A stretch of DNA of 6,785 bases, from contig JAKBRJ010000031.1 of NCBI GenBank assembly GCA_021834785.1, positions 1 through 6,785 on the forward strand, in the 5' to 3' direction. This document shows positions 1-5,461 of the stretch, one piece after another; the stretch's first letter is position 1, and every line of letters begins with the position of its first letter. A program made the translations under genes and the position numbers. The notes under the pieces were generated by a model, which had not been told where the DNA came from, searched no databases, and saw only the letters and a list, made by a program, of their open reading frames with translations. The stretch is from Microcaldota archaeon. Lineage in GTDB: Archaea > Micrarchaeota > Micrarchaeia > Micrarchaeales > Micrarchaeaceae.

Positions 1-112
1 TTTCAGGGTATGGATTAACTCCTTGTGACCTAATGCCTTCAAGCTTCTTCATCCGTTCCGAATCAACCATATATTCTCCCATCCAACTATGGCTTATACC
101 GAGTGTTCTCAT
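1..112 (-). CDS. lysS: N-terminus of probable class II lysyl-tRNA synthetase (partial)
   Basis: The first 37 codons lie in the window and the rest runs off the left edge. The stretch MKKLEGIRSQGVNPYP has the helix-then-'NPYP' pattern that opens class II LysRS, just before the anticodon-binding OB fold. The family charges tRNA-Lys with lysine in the cytoplasm. I chose the ATG at 112 because a TATATATA box about 27 bases upstream predicts a transcript start only a few bases before it, so the mRNA would be nearly leaderless. Inner Met codons at residues 11, 15 and 21 are alternatives, and Met15 would give a more typical LysRS N-terminus. The gene is transcribed away from the peptide/radical SAM unit and looks like an unrelated housekeeping neighbour. 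The catalytic domain is not visible, so another OB-fold class II synthetase remains possible. Confidence 0.6.
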   Translation of the reverse strand, partial: MRTLGISHSWMGEYMVDSERMKKLEGIRSQGVNPYPE

Positions 113-137
113 CTCTCATTAAATATTCCCTATCATA

Positions 138-293
138 CTATATATACTTGCTGTAATCTTTCTCTATTACATGCGAGTTGTCTCTCATAGCTAGCTCATA
201 GATGTAATATGCGCTTATGCTTTTCTCTCCGTTTTTTACAAACGCTATAAGGTTCTTGTATCTTATGATTTTTCCGGCAATCGCACTTATTCT
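138..293 (-). pseudogene. Possible C-terminal remnant of a broken gene
   Basis: An open frame of 51 sense codons runs between a TAA (294-296) and a TAG (138-140) on the minus strand. It has no ATG until residue 36, so it cannot be a normal gene in full. The text reads like protein: a basic/hydrophobic start (IAGKIIRYKNLIAFVKNGEK), then a helix-like stretch (SAYYIYELAMRDN) and a charged tail. I do not recognise the family. It is cut off exactly where one copy of the flanking 9-bp repeat (295-303) lies, so it could be the tail of a gene disrupted when the low-GC block arrived. It may equally be a chance open frame, since 51 codons is short. Confidence 0.25.
139..146 (-). promoter_or_regulatory. 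TATA box of the lysS-like gene
   Basis: TATATATA (same on both strands), centred about 27 bases before the predicted transcript start near 116 on the minus strand. The start codon at 112 would then have a leader of only about 4 bases. The stop codon of the possible coding remnant to its right (138-140) overlaps this box. Confidence 0.5.
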
Positions 294-294
294 T

Positions 295-303
295 TACGAG
301 AAA
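295..303 (+). repeat. Left copy of 9-bp direct repeat TACGAGAAA
   Basis: TACGAGAAA occurs here and again at 5103-5111, in the same orientation. The two copies bracket the peptide/radical SAM/LeuRS-like block almost exactly. It may be a target-site or attachment duplication, or a shared regulator site: this copy lies about 30 bases upstream of the TATA box of the peptide promoter. A related CGAGAG follows at 312-317. Nine bases is short enough for chance. Confidence 0.3.
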
Positions 304-333
304 GACAGAGTCGAGAGCAAAGCCAGCAATACC

Positions 334-341
334 TTTAAATA
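334..341 (+). promoter_or_regulatory. TATA box for the peptide/radical SAM operon
   Basis: TTTAAATA is a near-ideal archaeal TATA box. Its centre is about 24 bases before the ATG at 361, so transcription should begin at about 361-364. The peptide would be translated from a leaderless message at 361, or from the ATG at 373 with a very short leader. No strong SD precedes 361, which fits leaderless use. Confidence 0.65.
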
Positions 342-360
342 TCTAATATAAGAAGATTAA

Positions 361-492
361 ATGGGGATAGAAATGAAGGAAATAAAATTGGAAGACTTGA
401 AAATAAAGGTTTCAGAGGATAAGAAGAAGGTAGAAAAAGAGATAAAAATAGACGAAGATATGATTTGCTTACAATGCTGGCCAGATGCATAA
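361..492 (+). CDS. Putative RiPP precursor peptide, 43 aa, C-terminal core MICLQCWPDA
   Basis: A small gene directly after a good TATA box and 24 bases before two radical SAM/SPASM enzymes. Residues 1 to about 33 form a charged, helix-prone leader: MGIEMKEIKLEDLKIKV, then a Lys/Glu/Asp-rich part ending KIDED. The last 10 residues, MICLQCWPDA, hold the only Cys (36, 39) and Trp (40). A charged leader with a short Cys- or Trp-bearing tail next to SPASM enzymes is the usual layout of radical-SAM-modified peptides (sactipeptides, ranthipeptides, PqqA and MftA types). Likely reactions at this tail are thioether or Trp-centred crosslinks, but this is inference. The start may be 361 (leaderless) or 373, giving 39 residues. 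The frame matches the next gene and no stop lies between them apart from its own TAA. I recognise no named family; it could instead be a small metal-binding CxxC peptide. Confidence 0.72.
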   Translation: MGIEMKEIKLEDLKIKVSEDKKKVEKEIKIDEDMICLQCWPDA

Positions 493-516
493 ATCTCGGA
501 CAGAATAGAAATCCAT

Positions 517-1551
517 GTGGATATAATGATTGCCCCAAAGTTAATATCTGTAGAATGGGATTTGTCTTACTTATGTAATTTTTCTTGCATACATTGTCGT
601 AATGCCACTTCTCAAGGAAAATACCTAGACAAAAATATCTATATAGATATTATAAAGCGTATTGCAGAATTAAAGCCTGAATTTTTAACCATAGGTGGGG
701 GAGAACCCCTTTTATACCCAAACTTAGCTGAATTAATTTTAGAAGCACATAATTTAGGCATTAAACCAAGAGTTCTTTCTAATGGTTGGCTTATTAATAA
801 GGAACTGGTTAAAAAATTAGTTGATGGTGGGGTGTGGGGCATCTCAATAAGTCTAGATGGCGCTAAGGCCGAAACGCATGATAGAATAAGGGGTGTAAAG
901 GGATCATACGATAGAGTAATAAATGCATTAAAATTACTAGTAAGTATGGGTGTAAATTGTCCCGTAAGTATGACAGTTAATGCAATCAATATCAATGATA
1001 TTGAGCAGGAGGCAGAGCTATGCTATAATCTAGGTGTCAAAAATTTTGGAATAAGACCCATGCTACCATCTGGTAGGGGATTAAAAGTTTATTATGACCT
1101 GAAAATAGAGGAATATAAAGATATCTTTACTAGGACCCATAAATTAAAACAGCTATATAAAGGTAAAATAAATGTTAGCTCTGGCGATCCCTTATATAAT
1201 ACTATAGATTTGAAGTACCTCAGAAATGCAGAGCAAGTAGATTTTAAATTGTTGGGTGGCTGCGACATAGGTTTATCTATGATTAGAATAGATCCTGATG
1301 GCAACATTGGTTTATGCCCCCTTATACAAGATATTAAACTTGGCAATATATTTAATGATAACATAAAATCACTCTGGGAAAATAACGAAATACTCAATGC
1401 CTTTCGTACACGCGAAGTCTTGACTGGAGCGTGTAAAGACTGTAGATATAAATATATTTGTGGCGGTTGCAGAGCAAGAGCATTAACCTTTGGTGATATT
1501 CAAGGAAATGATCCGGTGTGCTGGCGTTCCGAAAAATCTAAAGCAGTATAA
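517..1551 (+). CDS. Radical SAM/SPASM peptide-modifying enzyme (first of a tandem pair)
   Basis: 344 residues. The radical SAM core begins with C20-x3-C24-x2-C27 (LCNFSCIHC), which binds the [4Fe-4S] cluster that cleaves S-adenosylmethionine, followed by GGGEP at 60-64. The C-terminus is a full SPASM domain with seven Cys: C249, C267, then C306-x2-C309-x5-C315-x2-C318 and C335. This is enough for two auxiliary clusters, as in PqqE, MftC, AhbC/D and sactisynthases. The RPMLPSGRG segment before SPASM is typical of this group. No N-terminal PqqD-like recognition domain is present. Its place right after the small peptide gene suggests it modifies that peptide. The start is GTG 517 or, three codons on, ATG 526; neither has a strong SD. 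The closest alternative is a haem- or tungsten-cofactor maturase of the same superfamily. Specificity cannot be read from sequence. Confidence 0.88.
   Translation: MDIMIAPKLISVEWDLSYLCNFSCIHCRNATSQGKYLDKNIYIDIIKRIAELKPEFLTIGGGEPLLYPNLAELILEAHNLGIKPRVLSNGWLINKELVKKLVDGGVWGISISLDGAKAETHDRIRGVKGSYDRVINALKLLVSMGVNCPVSMTVNAININDIEQEAELCYNLGVKNFGIRPMLPSGRGLKVYYDLKIEEYKDIFTRTHKLKQLYKGKINVSSGDPLYNTIDLKYLRNAEQVDFKLLGGCDIGLSMIRIDPDGNIGLCPLIQDIKLGNIFNDNIKSLWENNEILNAFRTREVLTGACKDCRYKYICGGCRARALTFGDIQGNDPVCWRSEKSKAV
1457..1476 (+). repeat. 20-nt exact match shared by both SPASM domains (copy 1)
   Basis: The 20 bases coding for the CGGCRA part of the SPASM domain are identical to 2485-2504 in the second enzyme, although most of the rest of the two genes has diverged. 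It reflects common descent under strong constraint, or local gene conversion. Confidence 0.7.
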
Positions 1552-1572
1552 ATGTCGAGAGTGATTCAATAA
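1552..1572 (+). other. Six-codon mini-frame (MSRVIQ) at the start of the second radical SAM gene
   Basis: An ATG directly abuts the TAA of the first radical SAM gene, ideal for translational coupling, but its frame stops after six codons at TAA 1570-1572. The frame of the second enzyme is open from 1542 yet has no ATG or GTG. A one-base loss here, or a -1 ribosomal shift, would join this ATG to the enzyme. No classical slippery heptamer is visible. Confidence 0.4.
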
Positions 1573-1595
1573 CAATATCGCAAAAGATAATATTA

Positions 1596-2567
1596 TTGGA
1601 AGTAACTAATCATTGCAACCTAAATTGCCTTTTTTGTAGAGCTGAAGCTAACAAACATTTAGAGAATGAATTAAAATTTAGCGAAATCACCGAGTTATTA
1701 AAGGATTTGAAGGATTTGGGAGCAAAACATATTTCTATAACTGGCGGCGAACCCCTGATGCGTAAAGATCTGAAAGATATTGTACAAACAATTATGGCCT
1801 TGGGTTTCGAATCGAGTATTTCAACAAATGGCACTCTAATTTCACCTTCAAATATCGACTGGCTTAAGAAATTAAAACTTGTGCGTATTAGTTTGGATAG
1901 CGCAGATCCTGCAAAACATGATGCAATAAGAGGAGGTATAAAAGGCGCTTTTTATAAGACTCTAACCAATATCAAATTACTCTTAGAGAATAAAATAAAT
2001 GTCGCTATACGTTTTACGCTTATTCCGCAAAACATAAACGAATTACCACAAATAATAGAACTTGTTCATGATTTAGGAATGCAATCATTATCTTTAAGTA
2101 GGGGCATACCTATTCTCGGTGGGAAAAAATTTGAAATGCTTTCCCCCAAGGAATACGCAGATGCATTAAGGCATTCCTTAGAACTCGGACAAAGATACGG
2201 CATCGAGATAACTTCTGAAGACCCTGTAACATTCTATATCTTCAAAAAGGATTTAGTTGATAATAATACGGGCAATCTTTTTGGGGGTTGTGCTGCTGGA
2301 ATTTCGTATATCCATATAAATTCTAGGGGAGACGTATTTCCATGCCCATATTTACCCATAAAAGTAGGTTCGATAAAGGAAGAAAAGATAGGAGACTTAA
2401 TCAAAAATCAGAAAGTTACTGAAAAATTCTATAACATTCGGTTTAATCTTGAAGGAAAATGCAAATCATGTAAGTATCTTAATGTTTGTGGCGGTTGCAG
2501 AGCATCTGCTTTATCTTTTACTGGTAATATCCAAGGTTCCGATCCAGTCTGCTTACTCGGGTCATAA
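1596..2567 (+). CDS. Second radical SAM/SPASM enzyme of the tandem pair (start uncertain)
   Basis: Numbered from TTG 1596 it has 323 residues: C7-x3-C11-x2-C14 (HCNLNCLFC) for the SAM-cleaving cluster, GGEP at 50-53, and a SPASM domain with C232, C250, C289-x2-C292-x5-C298-x2-C301 and C319. The ending CGGCRAS...GSDPVC closely matches the first enzyme's CGGCRAR...GNDPVC, so the two are paralogues, probably acting in turn on the same peptide. TTG 1596 is the only conventional start in frame, but it cuts the first barrel strand. Upstream the frame reads ISQKIILLE, which looks like genuine protein. An AUA start at 1575 (giving MSQKIILLEVTNHCN) with GTGAT nine bases before it is attractive. A one-base error downstream of ATG 1552 is the other option. 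If TTG is real the N-terminus is unusually short. Function rests on family membership; the partner peptide is inferred from context. Confidence 0.85.
   Translation: MEVTNHCNLNCLFCRAEANKHLENELKFSEITELLKDLKDLGAKHISITGGEPLMRKDLKDIVQTIMALGFESSISTNGTLISPSNIDWLKKLKLVRISLDSADPAKHDAIRGGIKGAFYKTLTNIKLLLENKINVAIRFTLIPQNINELPQIIELVHDLGMQSLSLSRGIPILGGKKFEMLSPKEYADALRHSLELGQRYGIEITSEDPVTFYIFKKDLVDNNTGNLFGGCAAGISYIHINSRGDVFPCPYLPIKVGSIKEEKIGDLIKNQKVTEKFYNIRFNLEGKCKSCKYLNVCGGCRASALSFTGNIQGSDPVCLLGS
2485..2504 (+). repeat. 20-nt exact match shared by both SPASM domains (copy 2)
   Basis: Second copy of the identical tract in 1457-1476, lying in the same reading frame and at the same place in the SPASM domain (CGGCRA). 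Confidence 0.7.
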
Positions 2568-2580
2568 CTAATAATATTAC

Positions 2581-2592
2581 TATATATATTTA
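2581..2592 (+). promoter_or_regulatory. TATA box of the LeuRS-like gene
   Basis: TATATATATTTA lies just past the stop of the second radical SAM gene. It predicts a start of transcription near 2612 and a leader of about 20 bases that contains the SD at 2621. The LeuRS-like gene could therefore be transcribed on its own as well as by read-through. Confidence 0.55.
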
Positions 2593-2620
2593 ACCCAGTA
2601 ATAGCTTGCATTGACATACA

Positions 2621-2625
2621 GAGGT
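2621..2625 (+). promoter_or_regulatory. Shine-Dalgarno site of the LeuRS-like gene
   Basis: GAGGT, seven bases before ATG 2633. This is a good match to the archaeal anti-SD and it settles the start. It contrasts with the leaderless peptide gene upstream. Confidence 0.7.
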
Positions 2626-2632
2626 TATTAAA

Positions 2633-5029
2633 ATGAATGATAAAAGTTTTTATCTGATATTTGCATATCCGACTACCTCTGGGGCTCTTCATGTAGGGCA
2701 TATAAGATCTTACACTCTACCTGACATTATAGCTAAATACCATCTTTCCAAAGGCGAAAACATCTTCTTTCCGGTGGGATTTCATGCTACCGGTTCAGAT
2801 GCAATAAAGATATTCAATGCAATTAAAGCGGATCCGGATAAAGCAGAAAGCTATGGTATACCAAGGGATAGCGTATATAAAATAAATGAACCTGCAGATG
2901 TTGTTAAGGTTCTTGCCTCATCATATATCGACCTCTTTAAAGAGGCCGGCTTTTCATTGAATTACGATGCCGCTATCTCAACTATAAATCCTGCGTACAG
3001 CAAGGTAATAGAATGGCAGTTCAGAAAATTGCATAGGTTAGGGTATCTAATCCAGAAAGATTATCAGTTGCCATGGTGCCCTAATGAGAATCAGCCCGTA
3101 CACTTGGACGCATCTGAATCAGACATAGCTAGTTTCAAAGGCAACAAGGTAATAAAGTACGATCTGGTGCTATTTGAAGGAGATTTACCGTTTGTGGGGT
3201 ATACCACTGATTTAAGCAATCTTCTTGGTCCTATAACCCTAGAAATAAATTCAAAAGAAAAATATGCAGAAGCAATTATAGATAGTAAAAAAGTAGTAAT
3301 ATCGGAAAAGGCCATAGGGAAGCTCCTTAATCTAGATAGGGATATAAAGAAGATAAGGGATGTGGTAATTAGTGGCAAAGATAACCTGAAAATCCTGAAT
3401 CCAATAACTCACGAACGCGTTGTAATAAGAGAAACGCCGTTCGAGGTAGCGGATGGAACGGATATCAGAATTATTGTAGATGCAGAAACCGAGGAAAGTA
3501 AAAAACATCATAATATCACAGCCGGCAAGGAAGTTTACAAAAAATTAGAAGCAAGCAACAGAATAGACATTATGCAAGAGCTATCTGCAAAGCCGGTATA
3601 TTGCAGATGCGGTGCAGAGGTAATAGTGAAAACGATAAAGAATCAGTGGTTTATAGACTATAGTAATAATAACTGGAAAGAATCTGCAAAAAAGCTCGTC
3701 AACAATATCTCGACCTTTCCCAACAGTTATAAAGACGAGCTTTACGGGATAATTGATTGGTTAGGGCCCAGGCCATGCGTTAGAAGAACTGGCTTGGGAA
3801 CCAAATTCCCATTTGAAGACGGCTGGATTATCGAGGCACTATCAGATTCAAATATATACATGGCAATATACATAATTGCTGAAGCAGTAAATTCCGGCAA
3901 AATCAGTGTCAATTCCATATCCGACGAGCTGCTTGATTATGTGTTCTTAGGTTCTGGGGAGATAAGTGAAGTCAGTTATGCTACAGGCATAAGCACAGAT
4001 GCAATAAAGGTCTTGAGAGAGAGATTCGAAAGCACATATCCACTGGATGTAAACTTTGGTGGCGTGGAACACAAATCTGTCCATTTCCCATTTTTCATAT
4101 TTAATCATGCAGCGATATTCCCAGAAAAGTACTGGCCCAAGGCGATTTTCCTAAACTGGCATGTGATAATCAACGGGGAAAAGATGAGCAAGCACCTAGG
4201 CAACTATGTGTCATGGAATGATGCACTGAATAAATACGGTACCGACGCGGTGCGGCTGTATATTGCCTCTGGTGCAGAGCAATGGAGCACATTTAATTGG
4301 AGTAACCAGGTAGCAGAGGAGACAAAGACTAGACTAGCTGAGTTTATCAATCAAACCAGGAGGCTAATAAAATTATCTACAGACTTAAATTTAGCGGGAG
4401 ATAACGAGACAATTTTTGACCGGTGGCTTTTGTCTAAATTAAATTCAACAATACAGGGCGTAACAGCACACCTGGAGAAGTATGAGATACGATCCGCAAT
4501 ACTGGAAGCATTATATGATGTAGATAGTTATCTAAACTCTTACCTATCTTATAATAAAATTAACGGTAAGGTATTGCAAGTGGTCATAGAGAAACAGTTG
4601 GCCATGACCTATTCATTCATTCCAAACACGTCAATAGAGCTGTTAAGAGATTTAGGCGTTGACAAAGCGCAGATAAAATGGCCCAACGTAGAGAAAGAGA
4701 GTATAAACAAAAAATTGGAGAACGTTTTCAACAGTTTAGACAATACTATAAAAGATTTGAACAGCATTAGAAAAATCAAAAATAAATATCAGGAAAATGA
4801 AAATAACATTTGTTATCTATATGTATCAACAGACGAAGAAAAAATTTTATATGAAGAAGCAAAAGAACGGTTGACAAAAAGTGTGGGGATAAAGGAAATC
4901 GTTGTATATAAAATTGGCGACAAAAACATTTATGACCCTGAAAATCGGGCTTCCCGTGCAAAACCATTTAAGCCTGCAATATTTATAACTGATTCGGATA
5001 AATACAAAACGGATCTCAGCAAAATATAA
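2633..5029 (+). CDS. Leucyl-tRNA synthetase paralogue with degenerate editing domain
   Basis: 798 residues, against roughly 930-970 for archaeal LeuRS. The order of domains is kept: HVGH (20-23), FHATGSD (50-56; FHVTGTP in ordinary enzymes), EWQFRKL (127-133), CRCG (324-327), WIIEALSDSNIYM (398-410), FFIFNHAAIF (487-496), KMSKH (517-521, normally KMSKS), then the anticodon-binding helices and a C-terminal domain ending NRASRAKPFKPAIFI (771-785). The loss is mostly in the CP1 editing insert (about 165-320). The Thr-rich 'TLRPET' site reads TTDLSNL (191-197), and the expected 'GVVMSVPAHAPFD' block is replaced by unrelated charged residues near 275-295. Proofreading is therefore probably absent. 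Amino-acid activation looks possible, while tRNA charging is uncertain. It follows the peptide and its modifying enzymes, so a role in attaching or supplying an amino acid is plausible. A resistant LeuRS copy or a non-catalytic paralogue, as reported in Sulfolobales, are alternatives. Its substrate cannot be read here. Confidence 0.88.
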   Translation: MNDKSFYLIFAYPTTSGALHVGHIRSYTLPDIIAKYHLSKGENIFFPVGFHATGSDAIKIFNAIKADPDKAESYGIPRDSVYKINEPADVVKVLASSYIDLFKEAGFSLNYDAAISTINPAYSKVIEWQFRKLHRLGYLIQKDYQLPWCPNENQPVHLDASESDIASFKGNKVIKYDLVLFEGDLPFVGYTTDLSNLLGPITLEINSKEKYAEAIIDSKKVVISEKAIGKLLNLDRDIKKIRDVVISGKDNLKILNPITHERVVIRETPFEVADGTDIRIIVDAETEESKKHHNITAGKEVYKKLEASNRIDIMQELSAKPVYCRCGAEVIVKTIKNQWFIDYSNNNWKESAKKLVNNISTFPNSYKDELYGIIDWLGPRPCVRRTGLGTKFPFEDGWIIEALSDSNIYMAIYIIAEAVNSGKISVNSISDELLDYVFLGSGEISEVSYATGISTDAIKVLRERFESTYPLDVNFGGVEHKSVHFPFFIFNHAAIFPEKYWPKAIFLNWHVIINGEKMSKHLGNYVSWNDALNKYGTDAVRLYIASGAEQWSTFNWSNQVAEETKTRLAEFINQTRRLIKLSTDLNLAGDNETIFDRWLLSKLNSTIQGVTAHLEKYEIRSAILEALYDVDSYLNSYLSYNKINGKVLQVVIEKQLAMTYSFIPNTSIELLRDLGVDKAQIKWPNVEKESINKKLENVFNSLDNTIKDLNSIRKIKNKYQENENNICYLYVSTDEEKILYEEAKERLTKSVGIKEIVVYKIGDKNIYDPENRASRAKPFKPAIFITDSDKYKTDLSKI

Positions 5030-5066
5030 GAATGAGCCTTTAATTATTATATCCTTAAATCTACTA

Positions 5067-5071
5067 TTTTT
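5067..5071 (+). terminator. T-run, likely transcript end after the LeuRS-like gene
   Basis: TTTTT lies about 38 bases after the stop codon, preceded by AT-rich DNA without a clear hairpin. Archaeal termination usually needs only a T-run, so this is a plausible but weak terminator. Confidence 0.35.
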
Positions 5072-5112
5072 CTCGATATATTTATACAAACCCCAATCGT
5101 CCTACGAGAAAA
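5068..5112. repeat. 8-bp inverted repeat around a TATA-like stretch
   Basis: TTTTCTCG (5068-5075) and CGAGAAAA (5105-5112) are exact inverse complements, 29 bases apart. Between them lies TATTTATA (5079-5086), which reads as a TATA-like box on either strand, best as GTATAAATATA on the minus strand. The right arm overlaps the 9-bp direct repeat. It may be a regulator site around a promoter or a boundary sequence. No clear gene starts just downstream on either strand. Confidence 0.35.
5103..5111 (+). repeat. Right copy of 9-bp direct repeat TACGAGAAA
   Basis: Matches 295-303 exactly in the same orientation, 74 bases beyond the LeuRS-like stop. Together the pair encloses the whole peptide/radical SAM/LeuRS-like unit. 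Confidence 0.3.
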
Positions 5113-5340
5113 CAATAATCCATCAAATCTTTCATGGCTTAATTTGTTCTTGTAGGGTATGTTTGTCATGCAAATTATATTTTAGATAAATACGCATCAG
5201 TCTTTTTGAACTAAACAACTTTCGCTTCTTCTTTGCTAACATCTGTCTCATAAACTTAATCTTATAGAGATAAGTTGCTATTATATGAGAATATGGTCGA
5301 TAAACCTCCTTTCGCAGGACTATCACACAAAGATGATAGG
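5113..5340. other. AT-rich gene-free stretch
   Basis: I see no convincing gene here. Plus-strand frames are a few codons long until a 38-codon frame at 5285-5401 (MRIWSINLLSQ...), which has no clear SD and runs through the next promoter. The minus strand has a Lys/Arg-rich frame near 5132-5260 (MRQMLAKKKRKLF...) of 40 codons from its inner ATG. Either could be a worn remnant of a lost gene, but neither matches a family I know. Confidence 0.4.
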
Positions 5341-5348
5341 TATAAATA
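5341..5348 (+). promoter_or_regulatory. TATA box of the methyltransferase gene
   Basis: TATAAATA predicts a transcript start near 5368-5372, which gives a leader of about 90 bases before ATG 5462. That is long compared with the leaderless or short-leader genes elsewhere in the window. Confidence 0.5.
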
Positions 5349-5369
5349 CTGCGGAACCAAATCAGATGT

Positions 5370-5460
5370 TTATTCCGTATCATGGCGGAATAGGGGCTTG
5401 AGAGAGGGTTAAGGACCCAGGATGAATTTGCATTCAGTCCAGCATAAAGGTGATCTAACA
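5370..5460 (+). promoter_or_regulatory. Hairpin-rich 5' leader of the methyltransferase mRNA
   Basis: Three stem-loops can be drawn by hand. One is TATTCCG (5371-5377) with CGGAATA (5386-5392), 7 bp and an 8-base loop. The second is GGGT (5406-5409) with ACCC (5415-5418). The third is GGATGAAT (5420-5427) with ATTCAGTCC (5432-5440), 8 bp with one bulged G and a TTGC loop. A strong SD (GGTGATCT, 5449-5456) follows, five bases before ATG 5462. A weaker fold pairs ATCT (5453-5456) with AGAT (5460-5463), which would cover part of the SD and the start codon. The leader may control translation or be a separate small RNA; it matches no riboswitch I recognise. Confidence 0.4.
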
Positions 5461-5461
5461 G

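Noticed and set aside
639..995. 118-codon minus-strand frame inside the first radical SAM gene
   Set aside because: It is fully antisense to a gene with intact cluster and SPASM motifs and has no domain of its own.
2633..5029. The LeuRS-like gene as the housekeeping leuS
   Set aside because: It is about 150 residues short, lacks recognisable editing motifs and has KMSKH. A normal cell would need a standard copy elsewhere, although this cannot be confirmed within the window.
361..5029. Exported bacteriocin-type cluster with immunity and transport
   Set aside because: No ABC transporter, peptidase, membrane protein or leader-cleavage motif (such as double Gly) is visible in this unit. An intracellular product is the simpler reading, but genes outside the window could change this.
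5285..5401. 38-codon plus-strand frame starting MRIWSI, reminiscent of the first residues of small pyrimidine-dimer glycosylases
   Set aside because: The likeness covers only about six residues. There is no good SD, and the frame crosses the TATA box and first hairpin of the next gene. At best it is a decayed remnant.
5350..5460. tRNA or box C/D small RNA in the methyltransferase leader
   Set aside because: There is no T-loop (GGTTCRA) or acceptor-stem pairing for a tRNA, and no clear C box/D box pairs. Only generic hairpins are visible.
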